Assembly (NCBI RefSeq): GCF_003201955.1
Contig: NZ_QJJM01000002.1
Span: forward strand, 124,001-188,000
Length of the DNA stretch: 64,000 nucleotides
Direction of reading: 5' to 3'
Origin: Blastomonas natatoria
GTDB lineage: Bacteria; Pseudomonadota; Alphaproteobacteria; Sphingomonadales; Sphingomonadaceae
How positions within the stretch are numbered: the stretch's first letter is position 1; each line of letters opens with the position of its first letter. Below, piece after piece: positions 11,430-21,374 of this stretch. The position numbers were made by a program, and so were the translations under genes. Under the pieces are notes generated by a model. The model was not told the origin of the DNA. It was given only the letters and a program-made list of their open reading frames with translations, and did no database searches.

Positions 11430-12140
11430 ATGAGACGTGAAATCGCGCGACCGTTCAACTATGGCGGCGTCATGACCAGCCCCCTCTCCCCCGGCCCTCT
11501 CCCCGCGTTCGATTTCGGCACCATACTTGGCACGCTCGACATGTTCGGGATTGCAGTTTTCGCCGCCTCCGGCGCGCTGGCAGCGGCGGCAAAGCGACAG
11601 ACGTTCGTCACCTTCACCTTTTTCGCACTGGTCACCGGCGTGGGTGGCGGCACGGTGCGCGATCTGCTGATCGGTGCTCCGGTATTCTGGATCGTCAATT
11701 CGAGCGTGCTGGTCGTGGTGCTGGCAGTCTCCGCGCTGCTCTGGATAACCCCACAGAACTGGTGGGAGGGCAAGATGCTCGACTGGTTCGATGCCGCCGG
11801 GCTGGGAGCTTATGGCGTATTCGGCGCCGCCAAGGCGCTGCAATATGGCATCGAACCACTGCCCGCCGTGATGATGGGTGTGATCACCGCCTGCGTCGGG
11901 GGCATCATCCGCGATGTGCTGGCGGGTGAACCGTCGATCATCCTGCGCCCAGAGCTGTATGTCACCGCAGCAGCGCTGGCATCGGGATCCTATGTCGGAC
12001 TCCGGCTTCTAGAGGTCGATCGGCCCGTGGCTGCAGTGATTGCCGCGGTTGCGGGCTTCGTGCTGCGCGGCTTTGCCATCCGCTACAATATCGCGTTGCC
12101 CGCCTATCGCGGCGGCGGGCGCACGGATGACCAGGTCTGA
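11430..12140 (+). CDS. TRIC-type cation channel / UPF0126 family membrane protein
   Basis: A 236-residue integral membrane protein with two tandem UPF0126 (YicG-like) repeats, each with a glycine-rich signature: GVGGGTVRDLLIG near residue 70 and CVGGIIRDVLAG near residue 155. About seven hydrophobic helices are visible. Prokaryotic TRIC homologues form trimeric monovalent-cation channels in the inner membrane; some genetic work links YicG-type proteins to glycine transport, so substrate assignment is open. The ATG at 11430 has a strong AGGAG sequence 7 bases upstream; the ATG at 11472 is an alternative that would drop a polar extension. It lies downstream of lpd, separated by a repeat. Confidence 0.83.
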   Translation: MRREIARPFNYGGVMTSPLSPGPLPAFDFGTILGTLDMFGIAVFAASGALAAAAKRQTFVTFTFFALVTGVGGGTVRDLLIGAPVFWIVNSSVLVVVLAVSALLWITPQNWWEGKMLDWFDAAGLGAYGVFGAAKALQYGIEPLPAVMMGVITACVGGIIRDVLAGEPSIILRPELYVTAAALASGSYVGLRLLEVDRPVAAVIAAVAGFVLRGFAIRYNIALPAYRGGGRTDDQV

Positions 12141-12155
12141 CAGCCCGGCACGGTT

Positions 12156-12197
12156 ACCCCTGCGGCGCACGAAGGGGCGAAGCGCGCCGCAGGGGGT
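12156..12197. terminator. Strong hairpin between convergent genes, possible terminator
   Basis: ACCCCTGCGGCGC (12156-12168) pairs with GCGCCGCAGGGGGT (12184-12197), leaving one bulged G and a 15-base loop. It lies between the 3' ends of the TRIC gene and the convergent secreted-protein gene. There is no clear U-tract on either side, so it may block or stabilise transcripts rather than act as a classical intrinsic terminator. Confidence 0.45.
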
Positions 12198-12251
12198 CAG
12201 ACCGGGTGGGATCAATCAGAGTTGACCGGTCCCGTCCGGTAATCAAATGGT

Positions 12252-12908
12252 TCATTCAGGCGGAAACGATTCCGCGTCATCATTGCGCCAGGCATAATCA
12301 TCGTCGTTCGGATCGACGCTGAACGGCGGATCGGTCACTGCGACGCCATTGTCGAAGGCACCGTCATTCGCACCCCAGGCGCCATTGGCGCGGTTGAAGC
12401 GGACATAATCGATCCGGCCGAAACTGATGCCGCAGGTGAAGCTGTCAACGCCATTGCGGCGCGACCCGACCAGGCCTTCGACCCGCCAGCCCTGACCATC
12501 GCGAACGACATTGTCGATGCGCTCGATCCGCGAACCAAGGCCCGATTGCGCCACGGCGGCGGCTCCGCATTGATCGCTGGCCGAGCGGACATCGTCATTG
12601 AAGCTGCGATCATCGCCATTACGGCGGGCGTTGCTGGTCGCAGCACTGGCGACCGCGGCAATCCCGCCCAGTATCAGAACGCCAGCAAGGATATCGCCGG
12701 CATCGACACCGCGGTTGCGGCCGCGCCAGCGCCGGTCGCGCCAGCCTCCACGCCATTGGCTGGCGCTTTCATCACCCGGATTCCAACCCAGCACGGCCGC
12801 CGGAGCCGTATCGAACGTACCGCGCGGCACCGGGGCAGCCATGGCCGGGGCCATGCCGGTTACAAGCATCGCCCCTGCGGCGCCCAGACCTGTCAGTGCT
12901 TTCAACAT
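12252..12908 (-). CDS. Secreted protein with a two-cysteine C-terminal domain, function unknown
   Basis: A 218-residue protein with an N-terminal signal peptide (MLKALTGLGAAGAMLVTG... cut after AMA), an Arg/Trp-rich segment, a hydrophobic stretch (DILAGVLILGGIAAVASAAT) and a globular C-terminal part with DQC...FTC. That part aligns with the product of the upstream gene (13030-13413): Q-C, a conserved RxxxG-RV-G strand, F-T-C, then G-R-x-D-V-R-like residues. The ATG at 12908 has AAAGG 6 bases upstream and is preferred over a TTG at 12929. The function is not recognised. It is probably periplasmic, with a disulfide between the two cysteines, but that is inference. Confidence 0.7.
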   Translation of the reverse strand: MLKALTGLGAAGAMLVTGMAPAMAAPVPRGTFDTAPAAVLGWNPGDESASQWRGGWRDRRWRGRNRGVDAGDILAGVLILGGIAAVASAATSNARRNGDDRSFNDDVRSASDQCGAAAVAQSGLGSRIERIDNVVRDGQGWRVEGLVGSRRNGVDSFTCGISFGRIDYVRFNRANGAWGANDGAFDNGVAVTDPPFSVDPNDDDYAWRNDDAESFPPE

Positions 12909-13029
12909 TGCATGCCTTTCTATCGGCAAGGCCCGGGCGCAATGGCGCTGTACCTGATTATCCTGAGTTTAGGCGGTTCAGCCTGTCGCCACGCTGAACC
13001 GCCTGGGAGCAAGAGCATATGCGCAAACC

Positions 13030-13413
13030 TTAGCGGAAATTGCCGAGCCCGCTGAGACGCACGTCATACACCCGGCCCCGATCCACGAAGCAGGTGAAGC
13101 GACCACGATCGACACCGCCACCACGCCAGCGACCGCCCTGTTCGACAACAAGTCTACCTTGTACGCGCAGGCCACGGCGAGTGCGGTCGATATCGCGAAT
13201 ATCGGTGACCTGCGCGAAGCGTCCGAAACGGCGCGCTTCCAGTTCGGCAGCGCGGACGCACTGGTTGACAGCACGGTCACCGCGCCCTCCCCAGCCACCA
13301 CCATTCCAGCCGGGGCCACCGCCGTGCCACTGTGCCGCCGCAGGGACCGTCGCCGAAGCCATGGCAGCAGCGCCGAGCAGCGCTGCGCCAATAACACTCT
13401 TTGCCTTTGCCAT
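13030..13413 (-). CDS. Small secreted protein, paralogue of the downstream neighbour
   Basis: A 127-residue protein with a clear signal peptide (MAKAKSVIGAALLGAAAMASA..., cut after AAA) and then a Gly/Trp-rich linker (QWHGGGPGWNGGGWGG). The mature domain contains NQC near residue 60 and FTCFVDRGRVYDVR near the C-terminus. It shares this two-cysteine pattern with the gene 121 bases downstream, so the two look like diverged tandem paralogues. The ATG at 13413 is chosen because the signal peptide begins there; an upstream extension would bury it. I do not recognise a named family. Envelope localisation is likely. Confidence 0.7.
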   Translation of the reverse strand: MAKAKSVIGAALLGAAAMASATVPAAAQWHGGGPGWNGGGWGGRGDRAVNQCVRAAELEARRFGRFAQVTDIRDIDRTRRGLRVQGRLVVEQGGRWRGGGVDRGRFTCFVDRGRVYDVRLSGLGNFR

Positions 13414-13528
13414 CGTCCAATTCCTTCCGTCGCCGCCGCCCATGCTGGCGGGATGAACTGGTTCTATCGATTCGCCGATGTGGCGAGGCTGAATTGGGAT
13501 GACAGCATCTGTTCAGAAATATGGCAGA

Positions 13529-14839
13529 TTATATGAACAGTTTGAAAGCGAGGCCTAGCGTGGCTGCGAGGCCCAGCACTTCGATCATCGGTCGCTTGAG
13601 AACAAGCAGATGCACGGCTGCCCAACCAGCCAGCACCAGAGCCAGCCAGTCGATCGACCCCGCATCCGGCCAGTCGAACCGCAGCGGACCCAATTGGCGC
13701 TCGCCTATCCGAGTGAAAATGACGTGCAACGCAAACCACAGGCTCAGATTGGCGATGACGCCGACGACCGACGCCGTGATCGCTGCGAGCGCGCCCTTCA
13801 GGCGCAGGGCATGCTGCAGGCGGTCGATCCAGGGCGCAAAGGTAAAAATCCACAGGAAGCAGGGTGCGAAGGTGACCCATATCGTCAGCAGCGCGCCAAG
13901 CACTCCGGCAACCAGCGGCGTGAACGGCGCCGCGTCGCGATAGGCGGCGAGAAAGCCGACGAACTGCGTCACAAGGATAAGCGGGCCCGGTGTCGTCTCT
14001 GCCAGCCCCAGCCCGTCCGCCATCTCGCCCGCACTCAGCCAGCCAAAATCCTGCACCGCCTGCTGCGCCATATAGGCGAGCACTGCATAGGCCCCGCCAA
14101 AGGTCACCACTGCGAGCTGTGAGAAGAAGAGCCCGATGTGCATCAGCACATGATCGTCGCCCAGAATGGCCCAGATGCCAATCAGGGGGAAGGCCCAGAT
14201 CGCTCCCCATGCGGCCATAGTGCGAAGCGTCGTAGCGATCGACGAATGCGCTGGCATGTCTTGGACCTGCCCTCCGGGTTTCACCGCGAGCCAACTGGGC
14301 CTATAGGTCGCCGCCAACCATCCCGTAACGCCTGCCCCGAGCACCACCAGCGGAAACGGCAGGTCGAACAGCGCCAGCGCGACGAACGCCGCTGCCGCCA
14401 GGGCACGCTTGAACCCGGTATCAAGCGCGCGCGCCCCAATCCGCAGCAGCGCCTGCACCACGACCGCGAGCACCGCCGCCTTGATCCCCAGGAACAGTGC
14501 TGCGAACCAGTCGAGCCCCGCCGCTGCGACATAGAGCATCGACAGCACCATGATGATCGCGACGCCCGGCAGCAGGAACAGCGTTCCGGCCATCAACCCA
14601 CCGCGCAGCCCATGCAGCCGCCAGCCGATATAGGTCGCCAGCTGCTGAGCCTCTGGACCGGGAAGCAAGTGGCAGAAATTGAGCGCGTGCAGGAATTGCG
14701 GCTCTTCGATCCAGCGACGCCTGTCCACCAGCTCGTCATGCATCAGTGCGATCTGCCCCGCCGGCCCGCCAAAGCTCAGCAACCCGATCCGCGCAAATAC
14801 GCGCACGCTTTCCCAAAATGTCGGATGTTCGCTTGTCAT
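13529..14839 (-). CDS. chrA: Chromate transporter, two-domain CHR family
   Basis: A 436-residue membrane protein made of two CHR halves in tandem, as in long-chain ChrA proteins. The N-terminal half carries GLLSFGGPAGQIALMHDELVD and FLHALNFCHLLPGPEAQQLATYIG; the second half repeats this as VVTFGGAYAVLAYMAQQAV and GLAETTPGPLILVTQFVGFLA. Around ten to twelve hydrophobic segments are visible. ChrA exports chromate from the cytoplasm by the proton-motive force. The ATG at 14839 (MTSEHP) starts the conserved part; a longer upstream frame lacks similarity. No chrB regulator lies nearby, so substrate specificity is inferred from the family alone. Confidence 0.9.
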   Translation of the reverse strand: MTSEHPTFWESVRVFARIGLLSFGGPAGQIALMHDELVDRRRWIEEPQFLHALNFCHLLPGPEAQQLATYIGWRLHGLRGGLMAGTLFLLPGVAIIMVLSMLYVAAAGLDWFAALFLGIKAAVLAVVVQALLRIGARALDTGFKRALAAAAFVALALFDLPFPLVVLGAGVTGWLAATYRPSWLAVKPGGQVQDMPAHSSIATTLRTMAAWGAIWAFPLIGIWAILGDDHVLMHIGLFFSQLAVVTFGGAYAVLAYMAQQAVQDFGWLSAGEMADGLGLAETTPGPLILVTQFVGFLAAYRDAAPFTPLVAGVLGALLTIWVTFAPCFLWIFTFAPWIDRLQHALRLKGALAAITASVVGVIANLSLWFALHVIFTRIGERQLGPLRFDWPDAGSIDWLALVLAGWAAVHLLVLKRPMIEVLGLAATLGLAFKLFI

Positions 14840-15028
14840 AAACCCCGCAACCGTTCCTCCGCGCCGTCGCACGGAATGCCATGAACGGCAAAGCTTGGGA
14901 GCTGAAAGCACCTGACCGGGGGTTCGCCTTGCCCCGATGGACGCAGCGCTATCAGGTTGGTGCGAGCGATGGAAGAGGGCACGCCCCTCCCTAGCGCGGG
15001 AAGGGACATGGCGACACCATTCAAGCAA

Positions 15029-15056
15029 AAACCCCGGCAGTTGCCCGCCGGGGTTT
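15029..15056 (-). terminator. Intrinsic terminator of etfBA
   Basis: A perfect 10-bp stem (AAACCCCGGC at 15029-15038 with GCCGGGGTTT at 15047-15056) and an 8-base loop. On the minus strand it is followed by five T residues, as expected for a rho-independent terminator. It lies 28 bases after the etfA stop. Confidence 0.85.
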
Positions 15057-15083
15057 CGTATTATTCAAAAGCGGATCAGCCGA

Positions 15084-16013
15084 TCACAGCTTGCCGGTCA
15101 GCTCCGGCACGGCGGTGAACAGGTCTGCCACCAGGCCGATGTCCGCCACCTGGAAGATCGGGGCGTCCTCGTCCTTGTTGATGGCGATGATGGTCTTGCT
15201 GTCCTTCATGCCCGCAAGGTGCTGGATCGCGCCGGAAATGCCGACCGCGACATAGACTTCCGGAGCGACGATCTTGCCGGTCTGGCCGACCTGATAGTCG
15301 TTGGGAACGTAACCTGCGTCCACTGCGGCGCGCGAGGCACCGATGCCGGCGCCGAGCTTGTCGGCGAGCGGGGTGATCACTTCCTCGAACTTCTCGCCCG
15401 AACCCAGCGCGCGGCCGCCCGAGACGATCACCTTGGCACTGGTCAGTTCCGGGCGCTCGCTCTTGGCGATTTCGGCGCTGACGAAGCTCGACAGACCGGC
15501 ATCAGCCGCGCCGCCGACATTCTCGATTGCCGCCGAACCGCCTTCGGTCGCCGCCTTGTCGAAGGCGGTGCCGCGCACCGTGATGACCAGCTTGGCGTCC
15601 GACGATTCGACGGTGGCGATCGCGTTGCCCGCATAGATCGGACGGGTGAAGGTCTTGGGACCTTCAACCGAGAGAATGTCCGAAATCTGCATAACATCGA
15701 GCAGGGCAGCGACGCGCGGAGCGATGTTCTTGCCGGTGGTGGTGGCGGGCGCGAGGAATGCGTCGTGGCTTTCCATCAGCTTGGCGACCAGAGGCGCGAC
15801 GTTTTCAGCGAGGCCATGCTCGAGCGAGGCATCGTCGGCAACATGCACGGTGGCGACACCGGCGACCTTGGCGACCTGCTCGGCGACCGCGCCGCAGCCC
15901 GAGCCCGCGACCAGCGCGTGGACTTCACCCAGCTTGCCCGCAGCTGTAACGACCGCCAGCGTTGCATCCTTCATGACCGCATTGTCATGCTCAACCCATA
16001 CGAGCGTCTTCAT
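15084..16013 (-). CDS. etfA: Electron transfer flavoprotein, alpha subunit
   Basis: A 309-residue alpha subunit of ETF. The N-terminal domain ([11 protein letters not shown]) is followed by the FAD-binding C-terminal domain with [13 protein letters not shown], the signature [22 protein letters not shown] and [13 protein letters not shown]. With EtfB it accepts electrons from acyl-CoA and other dehydrogenases and delivers them to ETF:quinone oxidoreductase. The start overlaps the etfB stop by four bases (ATGA), which suggests translational coupling. A textbook intrinsic terminator follows. All expected motifs are present. Confidence 0.97.
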   Translation of the reverse strand: MKTLVWVEHDNAVMKDATLAVVTAAGKLGEVHALVAGSGCGAVAEQVAKVAGVATVHVADDASLEHGLAENVAPLVAKLMESHDAFLAPATTTGKNIAPRVAALLDVMQISDILSVEGPKTFTRPIYAGNAIATVESSDAKLVITVRGTAFDKAATEGGSAAIENVGGAADAGLSSFVSAEIAKSERPELTSAKVIVSGGRALGSGEKFEEVITPLADKLGAGIGASRAAVDAGYVPNDYQVGQTGKIVAPEVYVAVGISGAIQHLAGMKDSKTIIAINKDEDAPIFQVADIGLVADLFTAVPELTGKL

Positions 16014-16759
16014 GCGCCAACTCCCATTTCCTTGAGCTTGCCGACCAGCGCGTCGACATCGGCAACCTTGATCCCGGCGCTGCGCACCGGCGGTTCTGTG
16101 ACCTTGAGCGTCGTCAGGCGCGGAGCGATGTCCACGCCGTAATCGCCGGGGGTCTTGGTATCGAGCGGCTTCTTCTTCGCCTTCATGATATTGGGCAGCG
16201 AGGCATAGCGCGGCTCGTTCAGGCGAAGGTCGGTGGTGACGATCGCGGGCGTGTTCAGCTTGACGGTCTGCAGGCCGCCATCGATTTCACGCGCAACGGT
16301 GACGCTGTCGCCTTCCACCGCAACGGTGTTGGCAAAGGTCGCCTGCCCCCAGCCGAGCAGGGCTGCGAGCATCTGACCGGTCTGGTTGCTGTCATCGTCG
16401 ATCGCCTGCTTGCCGAGCAGGATCAGGCCGGGATTTTCTTCCGCAGCCACCTTGGCCAGCAGCTTGGCAACCGCCAGCGGCTCGACGGTTTCGTCGGTTT
16501 CGATGAGGATCGCGCGATCGGCACCCATGGCGAGTGCGGTGCGCAGCGTTTCCTGCGCCTTGGCAGGGCCGACCGACACGGCGACGACTTCTTCCGCCTT
16601 GCCCGCTTCCTTGATACGCAGTGCCTCTTCGACAGCGATCTCGTCAAACGGGTTCATGCTCATCTTGACGTTGGCCAGGTCAACCCCGGTGCCATCCGCC
16701 TTGACGCGCGGCTTCACATTATAGTCGATGACCCGTTTCACGGGCACAAGGATCTTCAT
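16010..16759 (-). CDS. etfB: Electron transfer flavoprotein, beta subunit
   Basis: A 249-residue beta subunit of ETF, beginning [20 protein letters not shown] and containing the AMP/adenine-binding and signature segment [44 protein letters not shown] (quoted only as landmarks here). It forms the heterodimer with EtfA in the cytoplasm and links fatty-acid or amino-acid oxidation to the respiratory chain. It is the first gene of the two-gene operon etfB-etfA, overlapping etfA by four bases. The 270-base gap upstream toward sucC is largely a repeat block. Confidence 0.97.
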   Translation of the reverse strand: MKILVPVKRVIDYNVKPRVKADGTGVDLANVKMSMNPFDEIAVEEALRIKEAGKAEEVVAVSVGPAKAQETLRTALAMGADRAILIETDETVEPLAVAKLLAKVAAEENPGLILLGKQAIDDDSNQTGQMLAALLGWGQATFANTVAVEGDSVTVAREIDGGLQTVKLNTPAIVTTDLRLNEPRYASLPNIMKAKKKPLDTKTPGDYGVDIAPRLTTLKVTEPPVRSAGIKVADVDALVGKLKEMGVGA

Positions 16760-16831
16760 GGCGCTTCCTTCCCTAATGATCGTGAACCCTATCTAGTTTC
16801 CGTTCACGTAAACGTCAAGTGGGGGCATAGA

Positions 16832-17027
16832 CCCCATCCTCTCCCTTTACGGGAGAGGATATGGAGACTTGGCAGCCCTGAGCTTGTCGAAGGACTGCCT
16901 AGTCGCAATTGGAGAGGGCCAGTGCTGGGCGCAAGCGCCGCGCAGCCACCCTTTCCCAGCTTCGACTAGGTTCGCGTTCCGCGCACCAAGTCTTCGCACC
17001 CCTCTCCCGTCAAGGAAGAGGGGTGTG
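16832..17027. repeat. Imperfect inverted repeat, CCCTCTCC family (copy 3 of 4, longest)
   Basis: The left end ATCCTCTCCCTTTACGGGAG pairs with the right end CCCCTCTCCCGTCAAGGAAG. Inside are GACTTGGCAG / GACTAGG and CAAGTC-type arms and a CTGAGCTTGTCGAAGGAC core that resembles the short repeat family at 42-48 kb. It fills the gap between the etfB start and the sucC stop. No gene is seen here. Confidence 0.65.
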
Positions 17028-17036
17028 ATGATGAAA

Positions 17037-18236
<1,200 letters not shown>

Positions 18237-18395
18237 GAGGGCTCCCATGCCTTTCTGATATGGCCGGGCGGACGACTCGATTTCGGTCCAAACCCGACCG
18301 TTAATCGGTCGATGAACGTATGTGGCCGCGCTAAAGCATAGACGCGCGCCAAAGGAAACCCTGCAATCGAACAGGGTGTAGCGGTTTTCGGCCGG

Positions 18396-18731
18396 TCAGT
18401 TGCGGACTGCGCAAATCAGGCCCGACGAGCTGACAACACCAACGATTTCCGGATCGCCCAGCGCTCTTGTCCGTCGCAGGAACTCGTCGAAATTGCCTGC
18501 CTGGCTCAATCTGCCGAGGCGGCCAAGACGCTGCAGCTGCACGAGCGACAGGCGATCGACCATCCGGCTCGCCATGCAGGCCGAGACCGGCCGGCTGAGG
18601 CCCGTGCGTTCGAGCGCGGCGCGCGTGCGTGCTTCGGGGGTGGCACAGCCGGAAAGCGGCAGGATCACGAGGCAGGCAAGCACAGCGCCATTGCGCCATG
18701 CTCGCCCCCGCCCCGCGACCCCGGCTCGCAC
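18396..18731 (-). CDS. Small putative lipoprotein, function unknown
   Basis: A 111-residue protein read from a GTG at 18731, two bases after the ppa stop. The N-terminus has a basic stretch, a hydrophobic core and a lipobox (LPLSGC), so it would be processed at that cysteine. The mature part (TPEARTRAALERTGLSRPVSACM...) is helical and contains a second conserved-looking SACMASRMVDRLS segment and a late CAVRN end. Its tight spacing suggests co-transcription and coupled translation with ppa. I do not recognise a family. The start is inferred from the position of the lipobox and the operon spacing, since no ATG is available. Confidence 0.6.
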   Translation of the reverse strand: MRAGVAGRGRAWRNGAVLACLVILPLSGCATPEARTRAALERTGLSRPVSACMASRMVDRLSLVQLQRLGRLGRLSQAGNFDEFLRRTRALGDPEIVGVVSSSGLICAVRN

Positions 18732-18733
18732 GA

Positions 18734-19276
18734 TCAGGCTTCGGTCTTCACGCCCTGGGCGCGCTCGATCGCCTCGACGATGATGCGGCGTGCCTCTTCG
18801 GCATCGCCCCACTTGCCGATTCGGACCCACTTCTCGGTTTCCAGGTCCTTGTAATGGGTGAAGAAATGCTCGATCTGAGCGAAGACGATGTCGGGCATGT
18901 CTTCCTTCTCGCGCACGTCGCTATAATAAGGGAAGGTCGCGGTATCGGGCACGCACACGACCTTTTCGTCGCCGCCATGCTCGTCTTCCAGGTTGAGCAC
19001 TGCGATCGGTCGCGCACGGACCACCGATCCGGGCATGAACGGCGAGCGGGCCACCACCAGCGCGTCAAGCGGGTCGCCATCGGGCGACAGCGTGTGCGGA
19101 ATGAAGCCATAGTTCGCGGGATAGCGCATCGGCGTGTGGAGGATGCGATCGACGAACAGTGCACCCGAATCCTTGTCGAACTCGTACTTCACCGGTTCGC
19201 CGCCCGTAGGCACTTCGATGATCACGTTGACATTGTTCGGCGGGTTCTTGCCGGTCGGAATGTTCTTGATAAGCAT
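18734..19276 (-). CDS. ppa: Inorganic pyrophosphatase (family I)
   Basis: A 180-residue soluble family I pyrophosphatase. The metal- and substrate-binding segments are visible: VIEVPTGGEPVKYEFDKDSG, the signature DGDPLDALVV, and the acidic KVVCVPD and DMPDIV region. It hydrolyses pyrophosphate released by biosynthetic reactions in the cytoplasm. It is followed directly by a small lipoprotein gene. Length and motifs are normal for bacterial enzymes. Confidence 0.97.
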   Translation of the reverse strand: MLIKNIPTGKNPPNNVNVIIEVPTGGEPVKYEFDKDSGALFVDRILHTPMRYPANYGFIPHTLSPDGDPLDALVVARSPFMPGSVVRARPIAVLNLEDEHGGDEKVVCVPDTATFPYYSDVREKEDMPDIVFAQIEHFFTHYKDLETEKWVRIGKWGDAEEARRIIVEAIERAQGVKTEA

Positions 19277-19337
19277 GTGGATGGAGGCCTTTGTTCTGGT
19301 TTCCCCCCGGTGAACTACCTGCCCGTTCCTTCAGCGT

Positions 19338-21290
19338 TCAGCGGGTTTGCGGCGCAAGCAGGCGGTCCAGGCCGGTTTCGCCCTGCCCCGTCTTGCGGAG
19401 CGCCGGATAGCGCAAGCCGCCCTTATAGGAAAGTGCGGTTTCGCGGTATCTTTTGCCGCGCTTGACCAGAAGCTGGACGGTCCCGGTGGTCGGAGTCGCT
19501 GCCACGGCTGCCTTCAGGGCTTCGCCGGAATAATCGCGGCTGGCAACGCCGGTGATCTGATCCCCCACCGTCATTCCCGCCGCAAAAGCCGGGCTGTCCC
19601 ATATCACCTGTGCAATCTTGCCGTCCTTCTCGACGATCAGCCCGATCGAGTGGCTAAGATCCGAGGTGCCCGACGCCACCTCGCCCGAACGGATGAAGTT
19701 GCTCGGCTCGGGGACGTAAACCAGCTCATATCCACCCAGCACGAAGCCCTGCTTGGTCACTTGCGGCGTCACCTCGAAAACGCGGCCCTGGAAAAATCCC
19801 TGCCAGTCATACGGCTGCACGGCATTCAGCGCCGCGACAACATCAGGCAACTCATAGGTGACCACACCCCAGTCGCCCTCGCGTCCTCCGAAGAAGCTGC
19901 GCGCGAAATCCTGCAACGAGCGTGCATTGCCCGATTCGCGGCGGATGATCTGATCGGCCTCCAGCCAGATCATCATGCCCTCATTGTAATAGTCCTCGCT
20001 GCGCTGATAGCTCGCCCAGCCCTTGGGACGGCGCGCAGCGATGATGGGGTCGTGCGTGGTATCGACAAGCGGGCGCCAGTTGCGCCCGGCACGGCGGTCC
20101 AGCCCGGCAGCGATGGCGGCAAAGGCATCGAGCGTATCCTGATAGCTGAACAGGCCCGATCGCGCGCCCAATACATAGCCCCAGAACTGGGTCTGCCCCT
20201 CATAGACCCAGAGCAGGTCGTCGCGGCTGGGCGTGCGGAAATCGGGCGCCCAGATGCCCTGCGGACGACGATGCTTGCCGTTCCAGCTGTGCGTCATCTC
20301 GTGCGGCAGCAGGTTGCGCGATCCGGGCCCCTTGGCCCAGTCGGTGAAATAGCCGGTACCGACGCCGTTTTCGCTGCTGCGATGATGTTCGATGCCGATG
20401 CCGCTCATTTCGTCGGACAGCGACAGCAGGAAATCATAGCGATCATAATGCCGCGTGCCGAACAGGTTCTCGGCCTCGGCAACCAGTCGTCTGTGCGCCT
20501 CGATCTGGTCCGGAGTGGCGGCCAGATATTCTGGCGCATCGGCAACGACGTTGAGCGTCACCTTGTCCGACAGCGGCCAGCTCTTGAAATGTGCCCCTGC
20601 GAACATCGGACTGTCGACCAGCGTATCGTAATCGACCCGCTCGTAAGCAACCCTGTTGCCGGTGGTGCGCTTGGGCCGCATCGCGCTGCCCGCCTGCCAT
20701 CCGGCGGGCCAGGTAACCGTTGCATCAACCGGAATGTTGCGGGTGAAATAGCCAGCGGGATAAAGCGATACGTTGTTCCAGCGCAGATTCATCATCTTGG
20801 GCGCCACAACCACACGCCCCTGATTGCCGGCAGTCGGGCTGACGAACTGGAAACTGGCTACAAGCTCGCGCGCACCCGCAGGCAGAGTGATGTGAAAGGC
20901 GTTCACGTCGATCGAATCGCGCCGCCATACCAGCGGCTTGCCATCTGCACTGAATTTCAGGCCGACAAGCTTCTCGATCTCGCCACGCGGCGCGTGGTTG
21001 CCGGGCAGCCATTGCGGGTAAAGTAGTGTCAGGCGCCCGCTCTTCCGCGCCTCTTCGGGCACGGGGATGGTCTGCTTCATGCTGAAGATCGCCCGATCGA
21101 TATCGGTCGCATCCACCTCCAGCGTCATCACGCCGGGAAACGGCACATCGCGCGCCTCGGGTATCAGGTCAGCGATCGGTACCGGCTGCGGCTTGCTGTT
21201 CTGCCCAAGGCCGGGCGATGCGACGAGTGCGAGGGCGATGCAGGTGGACGCGAAAAGATGCCGCAATTTCAGAACCCTTTGAATGTGCAT
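19338..21290 (-). CDS. M61-family metallopeptidase with PDZ domain (glycyl aminopeptidase-like)
   Basis: A 650-residue exported protein. A signal peptide (HLFASTCIALALVASPGLG) leads into the beta-rich N-terminal M61 domain, then a gluzincin catalytic domain with the zinc motif H330-E331-x-x-H334 (HEMTHSWNGKH), and a C-terminal PDZ domain (VIWDSPAFAAGMTVGDQITG). This is the layout of the sphingomonad glycyl aminopeptidase type described from Sphingomonas capsulata. It is probably periplasmic and involved in peptide degradation. The ATG at 21290 is chosen because it places the signal peptide at the N-terminus. It lies 61 bases downstream of the ppa start region and is divergent from hisS. Confidence 0.9.
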   Translation of the reverse strand: MHIQRVLKLRHLFASTCIALALVASPGLGQNSKPQPVPIADLIPEARDVPFPGVMTLEVDATDIDRAIFSMKQTIPVPEEARKSGRLTLLYPQWLPGNHAPRGEIEKLVGLKFSADGKPLVWRRDSIDVNAFHITLPAGARELVASFQFVSPTAGNQGRVVVAPKMMNLRWNNVSLYPAGYFTRNIPVDATVTWPAGWQAGSAMRPKRTTGNRVAYERVDYDTLVDSPMFAGAHFKSWPLSDKVTLNVVADAPEYLAATPDQIEAHRRLVAEAENLFGTRHYDRYDFLLSLSDEMSGIGIEHHRSSENGVGTGYFTDWAKGPGSRNLLPHEMTHSWNGKHRRPQGIWAPDFRTPSRDDLLWVYEGQTQFWGYVLGARSGLFSYQDTLDAFAAIAAGLDRRAGRNWRPLVDTTHDPIIAARRPKGWASYQRSEDYYNEGMMIWLEADQIIRRESGNARSLQDFARSFFGGREGDWGVVTYELPDVVAALNAVQPYDWQGFFQGRVFEVTPQVTKQGFVLGGYELVYVPEPSNFIRSGEVASGTSDLSHSIGLIVEKDGKIAQVIWDSPAFAAGMTVGDQITGVASRDYSGEALKAAVAATPTTGTVQLLVKRGKRYRETALSYKGGLRYPALRKTGQGETGLDRLLAPQTR

Positions 21291-21374
21291 GATGCCGCAC
21301 CATAAGCACGCCACTCAAAAAAATGCACCCGCCGGTTTGGCGTCGCCAGAAAAAGTCGCTAATGGCGGCGAAAT

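Noticed and set aside
13464-14294. Overlapping frame on the minus strand within the chromate transporter region
   Set aside because: The transporter frame holds two clear CHR domains; the overlapping frame gives an Arg-rich product typical of a shadow frame.
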